Of a stretch of 35,360 bases of DNA, positions 16,570 through 25,595 are shown one piece after another (position 1 is the first letter of the stretch; every line of letters starts with the position of its first letter). The notes under the pieces are model-generated. The model was not told the origin of the DNA and made no database searches. It was given only the letters and a program-made list of their open reading frames with translations. Origin of the DNA: Verrucomicrobiaceae bacterium (lineage in GTDB: Bacteria > Verrucomicrobiota > Verrucomicrobiia > Verrucomicrobiales > Verrucomicrobiaceae); the NCBI GenBank assembly GCA_947440575.1, contig CANETF010000023.1, positions 1-35,360 on the forward strand, read 5' to 3'. Made by a program: the position numbers and the translations under genes.

Positions 16570-17333
16570 ACCTCAACCAGATAAAGCCCGCCAGCCGGGG
16601 CTGTTTGATGAGATTGCAGACCGCTCGGTGTTTCGAGCAATTCAGTGAACCACTCAAGCGTGGCACGACCTCGGGCAACCTGGACCAAGGAGCCTACAAT
16701 CATGCGCACCATTCGATAGAGAAAGGCATCACCTTCAATCTCGATCTCCAGCACATCCCCTTTTTCGCTCAACTCCACCCGGCGAATGGTTCGGGTTGAT
16801 CCTGAAACATCGTCACGCCGTTCCTCTTCGGACCGATCCCCTCGATTGGCCGAGAGGCGAACAAAATTGTGCGTGCCAACCAACAACCTAGCCGCGGTCC
16901 GCATCATCTCCATATCGAGTGCTCCATAAACATGCCAAGCGCGATCCGCTTCAAACACGTTCATGTCACGAGCACGCCAGATACGATATAGATAAGTCTT
17001 TCCTATGGTGCTGCCACAAGCGTCAAAACCCTCTGGAGCGCGATCAATCGACAGCACCCGAATCGTGTCTGGCAGAAGCGCATTCAAACCGTCCATCCAA
17101 GCTGACACAGGTAGCGTTATCGACTCAGGCACATCCACATGGGCCAACTGCCCAAGGGCATGGACGCCCGCATCCGTGCGGCTAGCGCCTTGAATGCGAA
17201 GGGGCTGCTTGACCAGACGGTGAATCGCCGACTCGATTTCATCCTGCACTGTCCTGCCTTCTGATTGACTCTGCCAGCCGAGCCAGGGTGTGCCACAGTA
17301 GGCAAGCGTCATCTTTAACCTCTGATCAGGCAT
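16563..17333 (-). CDS. truA: tRNA pseudouridine synthase A, second copy (downstream)
   Basis: A TruA-family enzyme of 256 residues that makes pseudouridine in the tRNA anticodon arm (positions 38-40). The catalytic Asp is in SRTDAGVHALGQ, and GKTYLYRIW, FVRLSANRGD and FLYRMVRMIVGSL are family motifs. The ATG at 17333 is selected because it follows GGAGG by six bases and overlaps the upstream truA stop by eight bases; a longer in-frame start at 17453 would lie deep inside that gene. The residue before Arg-Thr-Asp is Ser instead of the usual Gly. It is the last gene of the manC-ruvX-truA-truA group. By eye it is roughly half identical to its neighbour, so an old duplication with possible change of target site. 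Confidence 0.9.
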   Translation of the reverse strand: MPDQRLKMTLAYCGTPWLGWQSQSEGRTVQDEIESAIHRLVKQPLRIQGASRTDAGVHALGQLAHVDVPESITLPVSAWMDGLNALLPDTIRVLSIDRAPEGFDACGSTIGKTYLYRIWRARDMNVFEADRAWHVYGALDMEMMRTAARLLVGTHNFVRLSANRGDRSEEERRDDVSGSTRTIRRVELSEKGDVLEIEIEGDAFLYRMVRMIVGSLVQVARGRATLEWFTELLETPSGLQSHQTAPAGGLYLVEVH

Positions 17334-18144
17334 ATTTGACCTCCACCAAATAAAGCCCATCAGCCGGTGCCGCAAGATGGCTTTTCGGTTCCTCGCGCGG
17401 ACGTTCCAACAAATCGCGAAACCATGCCAGATCTTCCTTGCCTCGCGCCACATGCATCAGGCTGCCAGTCAGCAGACGCACCATCTTGTAGAGAAACCCA
17501 TCACCTTCGAATTCCAGCTCCATCACATCAGAATCGATACCGAAGATTTCGACACGCTGAATGGTTCGGGTCGTATTAAGTGGGTCTTGTCGCCGTTCTG
17601 CTTCTTTTTCACCAGCCCGATTGGCCGAAAGCCGGGCGAAATCGTGAGTCCCCACTAAAAACGCCGCCGCGTTTCGCAGTGATGCCTCGTCGAGTCGCCC
17701 ATAGACCTGCCACGCCCGTCCCACTTCAAAGGGATTCATGACCCGATGCCGCCAAATTCGGTAGCGGTAGGTCTTCCCCCGCGCATCAAACCGTGCATGA
17801 AAGGTCCGCTCGGGTTCGATCACTTCTCGAACTCGAATGCTCGACGGCAGGCAGGCATTCAAAGCATTCGCCCAGGATTCCATAGAGAGAGCAGCCGTCT
17901 CGGGAACATCGGCATGAGCCACCTGCGCCAACGCATGAACTCCCGCATCCGTTCGTCCGGAGCCGAATGTTCGCACCGGGACACCCGCTACTTTCTCAAA
18001 AGCCTCATGCAATGCGTCTTGAATCGTCTCTCCATGCGGCATCGATTGCCAGCCGCGCCACGGCCTCCCATCATACGCCAGCGTCAGCCGCAGACGTTTG
18101 AAGCCCAAAGGCGCAGCAAAGCGTGATCGATCAGTATCCACCAC
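17326..18144 (-). CDS. truA: tRNA pseudouridine synthase A, first copy (upstream)
   Basis: A second complete TruA with the canonical GSGRTDAGVHALAQ catalytic motif, GKTYRYRIWRH, FARLSANRAG and FLYKMVRLLTGSL, ending GLYLVEVKYA. It is the more typical copy and probably the housekeeping enzyme for positions 38-40 of tRNA. The start is uncertain: GTG at 18144 would overlap the ruvX stop by 14 bases, a TTG at 18108 lies just after it, and the only in-frame ATG (18225) would overlap ruvX by 95 bases. Conserved sequence begins at RLRLTLAYDG. Translational coupling with ruvX is likely. Confidence 0.92.
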   Translation of the reverse strand: MVDTDRSRFAAPLGFKRLRLTLAYDGRPWRGWQSMPHGETIQDALHEAFEKVAGVPVRTFGSGRTDAGVHALAQVAHADVPETAALSMESWANALNACLPSSIRVREVIEPERTFHARFDARGKTYRYRIWRHRVMNPFEVGRAWQVYGRLDEASLRNAAAFLVGTHDFARLSANRAGEKEAERRQDPLNTTRTIQRVEIFGIDSDVMELEFEGDGFLYKMVRLLTGSLMHVARGKEDLAWFRDLLERPREEPKSHLAAPADGLYLVEVKYA

Positions 18145-18637
18145 GGCGACGTCGTTCCCGGCTAATGTCAGAAGGCCATCCCGAATCAACGCCTTCGTCA
18201 GGTAACAAATAGCCCTCCGGCCCACGGCTGCTGTTAAGATACTCCTGGAGAATAACCATCGCGGCCAGTTGATCTACCACCTCCCGCCGAGCATGACGGT
18301 CCGTAATCCCGGCTCGTGATAGACTTGCTTCCGCTTCCACGGAAGAAAGTCGCTCGTCCACCATTTCAATCGGAACTTCATGACGAAGTGCTTTGCCAAG
18401 TTGTTCGACAAATCTTTCCACTCGCGCCGCCGCTTCTCCATGCTGCCCATTCATATGCAAAGGCAGTCCAACAATGATCTTTTCGACTTCCCGCGTGCGC
18501 ACGATCTCGACGATCACATCCAAAGGCCCCGCAGTAGCATCCAACGTCTTCAGCGGGCTCGCCACCAGTTCCATTTCATCACAGATAGCCAGCCCGATGC
18601 GGGCCGTACCGTGATCAATGCCTAGAATACGCGCCAT
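18131..18637 (-). CDS. ruvX: RuvX/YqgF-family RNase H-fold nuclease
   Basis: A 168-residue YqgF/RuvX protein, putative Holliday-junction resolvase also implicated in 16S rRNA 5' processing in E. coli. Features: ARILGIDHGTARIGLA with Asp8, IIVGLPLHMNGQHGEAA, VDERLSSVEA and a final VDQLAAMVILQEYL, which together give the conserved acidic site of the RNase H fold. The ATG at 18637 starts exactly at the conserved first strand; a longer frame up to 18898 overlaps manC and is discarded. The C-terminus is Arg-rich (ERRRRGGY). Placed 20 bases after manC and overlapping the first truA. Confidence 0.92.
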   Translation of the reverse strand: MARILGIDHGTARIGLAICDEMELVASPLKTLDATAGPLDVIVEIVRTREVEKIIVGLPLHMNGQHGEAAARVERFVEQLGKALRHEVPIEMVDERLSSVEAEASLSRAGITDRHARREVVDQLAAMVILQEYLNSSRGPEGYLLPDEGVDSGWPSDISRERRRRGGY

Positions 18638-18657
18638 ACCAAATTGCCAGGCAGATC

Positions 18658-19731
18658 TTAACGCAACTTGGCGGGCAGTGAATCCACCAACTTCTTGATG
18701 CTCTCCGCATGGCTCTTGCTGGCGATGAGCAGCGCGTCCTTGGTCGCCACCACGATCAAATCCTTCACTCCTAACAGCGCCACATGCTGGTTCGTTTGGG
18801 CAAAGACCAAGTTGTCTTGCGACTCTGCCTCGGACAGGGCGCAGTTGTGACAGTTCCCTGCCTCGTCCTTTTGCAGGTACCCACCCACGGAAGTCCAATT
18901 GCCTACATCATCCCAATCAAAAGTCGCCTCAATGTTCAACACGTGAGACGCTTGCTCCATGAGAGCATAGTCAATCGAGAGTTTCGGCAAGCGTCCAAAT
19001 TGATGCTGGATCGTCGCTCCGACATCCATTGACGTCCTCAGCTCGGATACAAAATCCGCCAAATCGGGACAGTGCCGGCTAAACTCACTGAAAATGGCAG
19101 GGATCGTCCAGATGAACATGCCCGCATTCCAACTGAAGGTGCCCTGTGAAAGAAAAAACTCCGCCAATTCCGGGTTGGGCTTCTCTCGAAACCGTTCCAC
19201 CTCAAACACTCGCACATGATCGACGCCTGGAATCGCCGCCTTCCGACCCCTCTCCACATAACCGTAACTCGGACAAGGCCATGTCGGCTTGATGCCAATG
19301 GTCACCAAACTGTTGCTGCGTTCCGCCGCCATCATCGCATTCGATAGCACCTTCTGAAACTCGGTCGTATCCTGGATCAGATGATCCGCCGGAAGCACCA
19401 TCATCGTCGCATTTGGATCCCGCCGAACGATCAGCCCCACCGCCAGAGCAATGGCAGGTGCCGTGTCGCGTTTTTCCGGCTCCGCGACGATGTTCTCGGC
19501 TGGCAGGTCAGGGATCAAAGCCCGCACTGCCTTTTCCTGAACTTGGTTGGTGAGAATGATGATGTTTTCCTTCGGCACCAACCCTTCCAGCCGATCAATG
19601 GTTAATTCAAGCAGCGTCTTTTCGCCAAAAAGTTTGAGCAACTGCTTCGGCAACGAATCCCGGCTGAGAGGCCAAAAACGTTGGCCGCTGCCACCAGCGA
19701 GAATGAGAGCGTAACGATGAGAGGTAGACAT
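18658..19731 (-). CDS. manC: Mannose-1-phosphate guanylyltransferase
   Basis: A 357-residue nucleotidyltransferase that makes GDP-mannose from mannose-1-phosphate and GTP, feeding surface polysaccharide and glycoprotein synthesis. The N-terminal signature LAGGSGQRFWPLSR followed by LPKQLLKLFG is diagnostic; EPEKRDTAPAIALA, VLPADHLIQD, EKPNPELAEFFLSQGTFSWNAGMFIW and the sugar-binding SIDYALMEQ are also present. It is the short, single-domain type without the phosphomannose isomerase domain. It heads a minus-strand operon with ruvX and two truA genes. Confidence 0.95.
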   Translation of the reverse strand: MSTSHRYALILAGGSGQRFWPLSRDSLPKQLLKLFGEKTLLELTIDRLEGLVPKENIIILTNQVQEKAVRALIPDLPAENIVAEPEKRDTAPAIALAVGLIVRRDPNATMMVLPADHLIQDTTEFQKVLSNAMMAAERSNSLVTIGIKPTWPCPSYGYVERGRKAAIPGVDHVRVFEVERFREKPNPELAEFFLSQGTFSWNAGMFIWTIPAIFSEFSRHCPDLADFVSELRTSMDVGATIQHQFGRLPKLSIDYALMEQASHVLNIEATFDWDDVGNWTSVGGYLQKDEAGNCHNCALSEAESQDNLVFAQTNQHVALLGVKDLIVVATKDALLIASKSHAESIKKLVDSLPAKLR

Positions 19732-19815
19732 GATTGAAGAGAGACGGCGACGCTAGATCGGGTTTCAGTGAATTTCCACTTTAGGCTTTCACAATCTGGC
19801 GCTATATTTGAGCCC

Positions 19816-20136
19816 ATGACCGAAACTTCCACTCCCAACCGCTATGAGGCCTATGCATCCGTCATCGCACCCGCTGCCGCAGGCGTCGCTCTGGGCATGC
19901 TTTTTGGTCGGGATATGGAACGAAAGACATCCAATGTGATTGCGCTGACCCTCCTGTCTGCTGCTGCTGTTGTCGCAGCCCCCGTTTTGACCGACCTCAT
20001 CCAGCGCGCGGCGAATCGCCCGAGCACCGCCCGCGGCAGCCGTCTCCGACTCCAAGGCATCCGCAACGGCGCCCTCCCAGATCCTGAAACCGAGGAGTTC
20101 TTCGTTCTGGACGATGATCTCCTAAAAGTCAGTTAA
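19816..20136 (+). CDS. Small hypothetical membrane protein
   Basis: A 106-residue protein starting at ATG 19816 (a GTG at 19768 is a less likely start). Two hydrophobic stretches, VIAPAAAGVALGMLFG and IALTLLSAAAVVAAPVLTDLI, are separated by a short charged turn (RDMERKTSN), which predicts a membrane hairpin with a polar C-terminal tail ending in acidic residues (PETEEFFVLDDD). No family recognised. Similar small glycine/alanine hairpins occur in YtxH-like proteins but the match is weak. Divergent from manC. Confidence 0.65.
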   Translation: MTETSTPNRYEAYASVIAPAAAGVALGMLFGRDMERKTSNVIALTLLSAAAVVAAPVLTDLIQRAANRPSTARGSRLRLQGIRNGALPDPETEEFFVLDDDLLKVS

Positions 20137-20201
20137 GCCAGCGCAAATGGCAGCCAAATCCTGATCCGTTGCAATAGACTGACGCGGATCTCGTTTTCAG
20201 G

Positions 20202-21011
20202 ATGATGAATTTTTGGATCCTCTGCTTCCTTTCCGCTACCACCTGCACCCTTCCGCTATACAGCGCAGACATCACCCCTCCCGCAGGATTTGAGGCCATC
20301 TTCAATGGCAAGGATCTGACCGGCTGGGAGGGCAGCAAGGAATACTGGTCGGTCGAAGACGGTGCCCTCACAGGGGTCACCGACGGATCACTCAAATACA
20401 ACCGGTTCATCACCTGGAAAGCGGGCAAAGTTCGGAATTTCGAACTCCGTGTGAAGGTGAAGGTGACGCCTGATGGAAACAGCGGCCTTCAATACCGGGG
20501 CCTGGAACGCCCCGATCTTGGTGAATGGGTCGTCACCGGATATCAATGCGACGTCGTCCCGAAAAACCCCGACTACAATGGCATGCTCTATGAAGAACGC
20601 GGTCGCCGAATCCTGGCTCATACAGGCGAAAAGGTCATCATTGATCCCGCCGGCCAACCCTGGGTCGTAGGCAAGATGCCAGTTCAAAAGTTTCCGGGCG
20701 ATGAATGGCACGAGTATCGGGTTCGAGTCGAGGGCAATCACCATCAACACTGGATAGACGGCGTTCCCACTGTGGATGTGGTCGATTTGGATGAGAAGGG
20801 TCGCGCGCTCGAGGGCGTCATCGCCGTGCAAGTTCACGTCGGTCCGGCGATGAAGATTCAATATCGTGACTTCTTTTTGCAGCATCTGCCAGCCGAACTT
20901 CCTCTGCTCACCTCATCAGATCGCCCCATTCCTGCGGACGCTGTCAAAGTGATTCCCCAAGGCGGAGGAGCGGGGAAAGGCAAGGCATCGATCAAAAAGC
21001 CCGCCAAATAA
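20202..21011 (+). CDS. Secreted DUF1080 (3-keto-disaccharide hydrolase domain) protein
   Basis: A 269-residue protein with a signal peptide (MMNFWILCFLSATTCTLPLYSA). It then carries the DUF1080 beta-jelly-roll: GFEAIFNGKDLTGWEG, WSVEDGALTG, NFELRVKVKVTPDGNSGLQYR, GYQCDVV, DEWHEYRVRVEGNHHQHWIDGVPTVDV and GVIAVQVHVGPAMKIQYRDFFLQ. This family is very abundant in Verrucomicrobia and Planctomycetes, and some members have been linked to cleavage of 3-keto-disaccharides. Two adjacent ATGs (20202 and 20205) are possible starts, preceded by CAGG. The C-terminal tail is Gly/Lys-rich (GGGAGKGKASIKKPAK). The sulfatase at 21087 follows by 75 bases on the same strand, so co-expression is possible. Confidence 0.9.
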   Translation: MMNFWILCFLSATTCTLPLYSADITPPAGFEAIFNGKDLTGWEGSKEYWSVEDGALTGVTDGSLKYNRFITWKAGKVRNFELRVKVKVTPDGNSGLQYRGLERPDLGEWVVTGYQCDVVPKNPDYNGMLYEERGRRILAHTGEKVIIDPAGQPWVVGKMPVQKFPGDEWHEYRVRVEGNHHQHWIDGVPTVDVVDLDEKGRALEGVIAVQVHVGPAMKIQYRDFFLQHLPAELPLLTSSDRPIPADAVKVIPQGGGAGKGKASIKKPAK

Positions 21012-21086
21012 GCAATGCCTCCTGCTCCCTGAGATCGAGTTTGTTTTTGTGCAATGACACGCATGCCGCCCACGTTTCCCCCTGCC

Positions 21087-22667
21087 ATGTTTCGCCGTTT
21101 TTTACTTTCTTCGCTGTTGTCACTCGCTGGCCTTTCGCAAGCAGCAAACCAGCCCAACATCCTTTTCATCTTCTGTGATGACCTCACAACGCAAGCCATC
21201 AGCGCTTACGGAGACAAGCGCAAACTCCTTCAAACCCCAGGAATGGATCGCTTGGCAAAAGAGGGCATTCGCTTCGACCGCTGCCTAGTCACCAACTCCA
21301 TCTGTGGACCCATGCGCGCCGTCATTCAAACCGGCAAGTACTCTCACCTCAATGGCTTCTTCAACAACAGCAATAGCACATTCGACAGCAATCAGCAGAC
21401 CTTCCCTAAGCTTTTGCAAAAAGGCGGGTACACCAATGCCGTCATAGGTAAGTGGCACCTCATGACTGACCCGGTTGGTTACGATTATTGGCACGTTTTG
21501 CCCGGCCAGGGCGCCTATTACAATCCCCCGATGATTGACAACGGCAAACCCGTCAAGCACTCAGGCTACACCACTGACATCATCACCGATCTCAGCTTGG
21601 AGTGGCTCAAAAACCGCGACAAAACCAAACCCTTCATGCTTATGATGCAGCATAAGGCCCCCCACCGTGAATGGGAACCGCCCATCCGACACCTGGGCCA
21701 CGACAACGACCGGGTCTACGAAGAACCCGAAACGCTCTTCGATGCCTTTGAAGGCCGAACCAAAGCAGTGAGTGACCATGACATGGGCATCGAACGCACC
21801 ATGACAGATGGCGATCTCAAACTCAAGCCGCCGGGTGGGCTCACCGAAGATCAACTCAAGTATTGGAACGAATACTATGAGCCCCGAAACGCCAAATATC
21901 ACGCCGCCAACCTCACCGGTAAAGAACTCGTCAAATGGCGATATCAGCGTTACATGCACGACTACACCGCCTGCGTGAAAGCGGTCGACGATAGCGTCCA
22001 GCGCACCCTTGACTATCTTGACAAAGAAGGCCTAGCTGAGAACACCATCGTCATTCTCAGCAGTGACCAAGGCTTCTACTTGGGAGAGCACGGTTGGTTC
22101 GACAAACGCTGGATCTTTGAAGAGTCCCTACGCACACCCTTCCTTGTCCGTTGGCCAGGCGTCAGCAAGTCTGGAACTTCCAATGGAAAAATCGTTTCCC
22201 TGCTGGACCTTGCCCAAACATTCCTGGACATCGGCGGTCAGCCTCAACCTGCAGACATGCAAGGCCGTTCCCTCGTTCCTCTCTTCAAAGGCGAAGAACC
22301 CGCCGACTGGCGCAAATCCTTTTACTATCACTACTACGAGTATCCTGTCCCCCACCGCGTTCGACCGCACTATGGAGTCATCACGGATCGCTACAAACTC
22401 GTCCACTACTACAAACCCGACGTCGATGACTGGGATCTTCTGGATCGTGAAAAAGACCCTCTCGAAACGAAGAATTTCTACAACGATCCCGCTTATGCTG
22501 AGACCGTGAAAGAACTCAAAGTCGAGCTCGCCCGCCTGCAAACTGAAGTCAAAGAGACTTTGCCTCCACCTCGCAAGGCTCATGGCAACAAGGCCTTTGA
22601 TGGTGAACCCGAAGCTTCCGCCCCCACGAAAAAGGGCAAAGGTAAAGCGAGGGCCCAAGCAAACTGA
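21087..22667 (+). CDS. Secreted type I (formylglycine) sulfatase
   Basis: The start at 21087 gives a clear signal peptide (MFRRFLLSSLLSLAGLSQA); an upstream in-frame ATG at 21054 is less plausible. The first strand NILFIFCDDLTTQ carries the metal-binding Asp pair, and SICGPMRAVIQTGKY holds the C-x-P-x-R formylglycine motif with Cys73. VIGKWHL, QHKAPHREWEPP and SSDQGFYLGEHGWFDKR are standard S1 sulfatase active-site segments. The last form (Asp-Gln-Gly, Gly-Glu-His) is common in exo-sulfatases on glycosaminoglycan or algal sugars. Activation needs a formylglycine-generating enzyme or anSME, neither seen in this window. The C-terminal tail is Lys/Ala-rich (PTKKGKGKARAQAN). Convergent with mutS. 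Confidence 0.93.
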   Translation: MFRRFLLSSLLSLAGLSQAANQPNILFIFCDDLTTQAISAYGDKRKLLQTPGMDRLAKEGIRFDRCLVTNSICGPMRAVIQTGKYSHLNGFFNNSNSTFDSNQQTFPKLLQKGGYTNAVIGKWHLMTDPVGYDYWHVLPGQGAYYNPPMIDNGKPVKHSGYTTDIITDLSLEWLKNRDKTKPFMLMMQHKAPHREWEPPIRHLGHDNDRVYEEPETLFDAFEGRTKAVSDHDMGIERTMTDGDLKLKPPGGLTEDQLKYWNEYYEPRNAKYHAANLTGKELVKWRYQRYMHDYTACVKAVDDSVQRTLDYLDKEGLAENTIVILSSDQGFYLGEHGWFDKRWIFEESLRTPFLVRWPGVSKSGTSNGKIVSLLDLAQTFLDIGGQPQPADMQGRSLVPLFKGEEPADWRKSFYYHYYEYPVPHRVRPHYGVITDRYKLVHYYKPDVDDWDLLDREKDPLETKNFYNDPAYAETVKELKVELARLQTEVKETLPPPRKAHGNKAFDGEPEASAPTKKGKGKARAQAN

Positions 22668-22715
22668 CCCCTTCAATCAGTCACTGAACGTCAATCGCTA
22701 GGGCGAAATCACCGA

Positions 22716-25250
22716 TCACCCAAACAAGGACAACTGATCGGCGTGGGCGACCTTCGGAGTCTTCGTCCTGCGCGGCCTCACTGGCACACTCGAGGGCGAT
22801 GGAACATTTCCCACGCTATCGGCAGGTGGGTGTCCCGCTTCAAGTTGCGTCAAAACTTCACGGGCTCTGCTGATGACAGACTCTGGCAGTCCAGCCAACC
22901 TCGCTACCTGAATCCCGTAACTCTTCTCCGCGCTACCTGGAATGATCTTCCTCAGAAAGATGATCTGCTGATTCCACTCCTTCACGGCCACATTGTAGTT
23001 CTGGACCCCTTTGCGGCTCTTTGAAAGCGCGGTGAGTTCATGATAGTGCGTCGCAAACAATGCCCGCGCACCGATGTGATCGTGCAAATACTCCGCCACG
23101 CTCCAGGCAATACTCAAACCATCAAAGGTCGATGTACCCCGCCCAATCTCATCCAAAATCACCAGACTGCGCTCCGTCGCGTTATTCAGAATAACCGACG
23201 TCTCATTCATTTCCACCATGAAGGTGCTTTGCCCCCTCGCAATGTCATCACTCGCTCCAATGCGAGTAAAGATGCGATCCACCAGCCCAATCTCGGCGCT
23301 CGCCACCGGCAGGTAGCTGCCGATCTGTGCCATCAATGTCAGAAGCGCCACCTGCCGCAAATACGTGCTCTTGCCCGCCATGTTCGGTCCAGTAATCAGC
23401 AGAAGCCGATTCTCCTTCGGCTCCAGCGTCACATCGTTCGGCACGAATCGATCTCCTCCCGTAAGATTCTGATCAAGCACGGGATGCCGCCCGTCCCGAA
23501 TGAACAGATTCCCCGTCTCATTCAACAAGGGACGATTGTAACTGAACAAATGCGCTGTCTCCGCCAGGGAGACCAAGGCGTCCAGGGTGGCAATCGCTTC
23601 CGCCGTCTCTTGAATAGCTAGCAAATGCTCCAGCACCCTCCCTCGAAGCGCCAGGAACTCCTCATACTCAACTGCCTTCGACCGCTCCTCAGCGCCCAGA
23701 ATCTTATCCTCCATCCGCTTCAGTTCATCCGTGATGTATCGCTCGCCATTAGCCGTGGTTTGCTTGCGATGATAATCCGTCGGAACAGCACCGGTATTCG
23801 CTTTCGTGATCTCAATGAAGTACCCAAAAACCGCGTTGTACTTGATCTTCAAGCTCTTGATTCCGGTGCGCTCAATTTCCCGCGTTTGCAAATCCGCAAT
23901 CCACTGCCGACCAAGGGTGGAGGCCGCCCGCAGCTCATCCAGATGCTCATTCCAGCCCTGCCGGAACAACCCGCCATCCTTGATGTGCATCGGCGGCTCG
24001 GGCACAATCAAATCATTGATCTGGCCTGCAATGACACTCAAATCGTGAAGCCGCCCCAGCAGCTGGGCAGGCAGTGAGGTTGGATCCTGCGGACGTGGAT
24101 GGGCGCGCTCAATGAGCGTCTGCAAAAGGGTTCGGAGCGCTGGCACTACCTCGAGTGACTGAGCCAGCATCAACAAATCCCGGGCATTGCCGCTGCCCTG
24201 ACTGAGCCGCCCACTGGTGCGCTCCAAATCCCGCACCTCCTTCAACAAAGTGCGCACCTGAGATTGCAACATCGACTCCTCTAGAAAACTAGCGATCACA
24301 TCCTGTCTCTCCACAAGCGCGTCCAGATCTCGCAGCGGATGCAATACCCAGTGTCTCAGACGCCGAGCACCCATCGGCGTGCAGGTTCGATCCAGCGCTC
24401 GCAGCAGCGAATGCTGTGGCCCGGATCGCGTATCCACCAACTCCAGGTGGCTTTGACTCGCTGCGTCAATCAGCACGCAGTCGCTCGTTTGCGCCACTCG
24501 CAAGCGCCGGATGTGATCAACACTTCGACGCAATTGATACTGCACATATTGTAACACCGCACCAGCCGCGCACAACGCAGCACTCATGCCTGTGCACCCA
24601 AACCCATCCAGCGACTGCACCGCAAAGTGCGTCGTCAGACTATGCGTGGCCTGATCAAGCAAGAAATAGTAACTCTCACACGCCAACGCCGCAGGCGGCC
24701 GACCCAGCACCTCGAGCAAGCCCGGTTGCTCATCACTGTGCAACAACTCGGATGGCCGAAGCCGCTCCAGTTCATCCGCCAAATCCTCCCCACTGGCAAA
24801 TTCCGCCACCTCAAACTCGCCTGTTGTGTGATCCACGTAGGCCAAGCCAAATTTCTTCCCGTCTTGAAACACGGCCGCCAGATAATTTGACCGATCCGCA
24901 TCCAGCAAATTCAGATCATCCACGGTGCCCGCCGTGATAATCTGTGCGATTTCCCGCTCCACCAGTTTTCCAGGCTGCGGGGCCGTCGTCTGCTCCGCAA
25001 TCGCCACCCGTTTGCCAGCCTTGATCAACCGCGCAATGTATCCCTGCGCCGCATGATACGGCACGCCACACATCGGAATGCCATTGCGCTTCGTCAACGC
25101 GACATTCAAAATCGGCGACGCTGTTTTGGCATCCTCGAAGAACAATTCATAAAAGTCTCCCAACCGGAAGAATAGCAGCACATCCTCCGGCAGCTCCCGC
25201 CGCATCGCGAGGTACTGCTTCATCATCGGAGTGCTGGTGGCGTCGGCCAT
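22716..25250 (-). CDS. mutS: DNA mismatch repair protein MutS
   Basis: A full-length (844-residue) MutS. The mismatch-reading motif is GDFYELFFEDA near residue 30, followed by LTKRNGIPMCGVPYHA. The core has the lever and clamp segments (GYFIEITKANTG, RYITDELKRMEDKILGAEE). The ATPase has Walker A GPNMAGKST at 621-629, the signature STFMVEMNETSVILNNAT, Walker B LVILDEIGRGTSTFDG and FATHYHELT. The C-terminal end is short (HADQLSLFG), resembling a beta-clamp-binding-type QLSLF motif. The protein recognises mispairs and signals to MutL. It stands alone here, convergent with the sulfatase. Confidence 0.97.
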   Translation of the reverse strand: MADATSTPMMKQYLAMRRELPEDVLLFFRLGDFYELFFEDAKTASPILNVALTKRNGIPMCGVPYHAAQGYIARLIKAGKRVAIAEQTTAPQPGKLVEREIAQIITAGTVDDLNLLDADRSNYLAAVFQDGKKFGLAYVDHTTGEFEVAEFASGEDLADELERLRPSELLHSDEQPGLLEVLGRPPAALACESYYFLLDQATHSLTTHFAVQSLDGFGCTGMSAALCAAGAVLQYVQYQLRRSVDHIRRLRVAQTSDCVLIDAASQSHLELVDTRSGPQHSLLRALDRTCTPMGARRLRHWVLHPLRDLDALVERQDVIASFLEESMLQSQVRTLLKEVRDLERTSGRLSQGSGNARDLLMLAQSLEVVPALRTLLQTLIERAHPRPQDPTSLPAQLLGRLHDLSVIAGQINDLIVPEPPMHIKDGGLFRQGWNEHLDELRAASTLGRQWIADLQTREIERTGIKSLKIKYNAVFGYFIEITKANTGAVPTDYHRKQTTANGERYITDELKRMEDKILGAEERSKAVEYEEFLALRGRVLEHLLAIQETAEAIATLDALVSLAETAHLFSYNRPLLNETGNLFIRDGRHPVLDQNLTGGDRFVPNDVTLEPKENRLLLITGPNMAGKSTYLRQVALLTLMAQIGSYLPVASAEIGLVDRIFTRIGASDDIARGQSTFMVEMNETSVILNNATERSLVILDEIGRGTSTFDGLSIAWSVAEYLHDHIGARALFATHYHELTALSKSRKGVQNYNVAVKEWNQQIIFLRKIIPGSAEKSYGIQVARLAGLPESVISRAREVLTQLEAGHPPADSVGNVPSPSSVPVRPRRTKTPKVAHADQLSLFG

Positions 25251-25595
25251 GAGCCGTCACAGTCGAAAGCCCCGCCCCGCCGTCAACAGCCAAACTTCAC
25301 CGGAAAAACCAAGTCCAAATGGGCATCTAGCCCTACCCTTGAAGAAAACTTGTTTAGAACACCCCGCAAGAGTCACTGTGGCACTTATACGCGCCGAAGA
25401 AGCAATTCCCAAGTGTCATTATGGCGCTTTTTGATTTGCCTCGCCGAATTGTCGTTTGTCTTAAATAGCTCATTTCCAATGCTTTACATCGATCCATTCG
25501 ATGCTGGCACACTCCATGCAGCATCTCAAATCGAGAATGGAAACCCAATTGGGGCTTCCCAAAGCTGAACCCAAACAATCCAAACCAAAAACACC
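25251..25595. promoter_or_regulatory. 345-base noncoding region between mutS and the Hsp20 genes
   Basis: No credible gene is seen. The region must hold the mutS promoter (minus) and the Hsp20 promoter (plus). An imperfect inverted repeat TGGCACTT (25379-25386) and AAGTGTCA (25411-25418), with one mismatch and 24 bases between, could be an operator; the spacer is too long for a CIRCE element. CTTGAAG at 25338-25344 resembles a heat-shock sigma -35, but the C-rich block after it is spaced too far for a normal sigma-32 promoter. None of these is proven. Confidence 0.35.

Noticed and set aside
25379..25418. Possible CIRCE (HrcA) operator upstream of Hsp20
   Set aside because: Arms TGGCACTT/AAGTGTCA loosely resemble CIRCE halves, but the spacer is 24 bases instead of nine and one pair mismatches.
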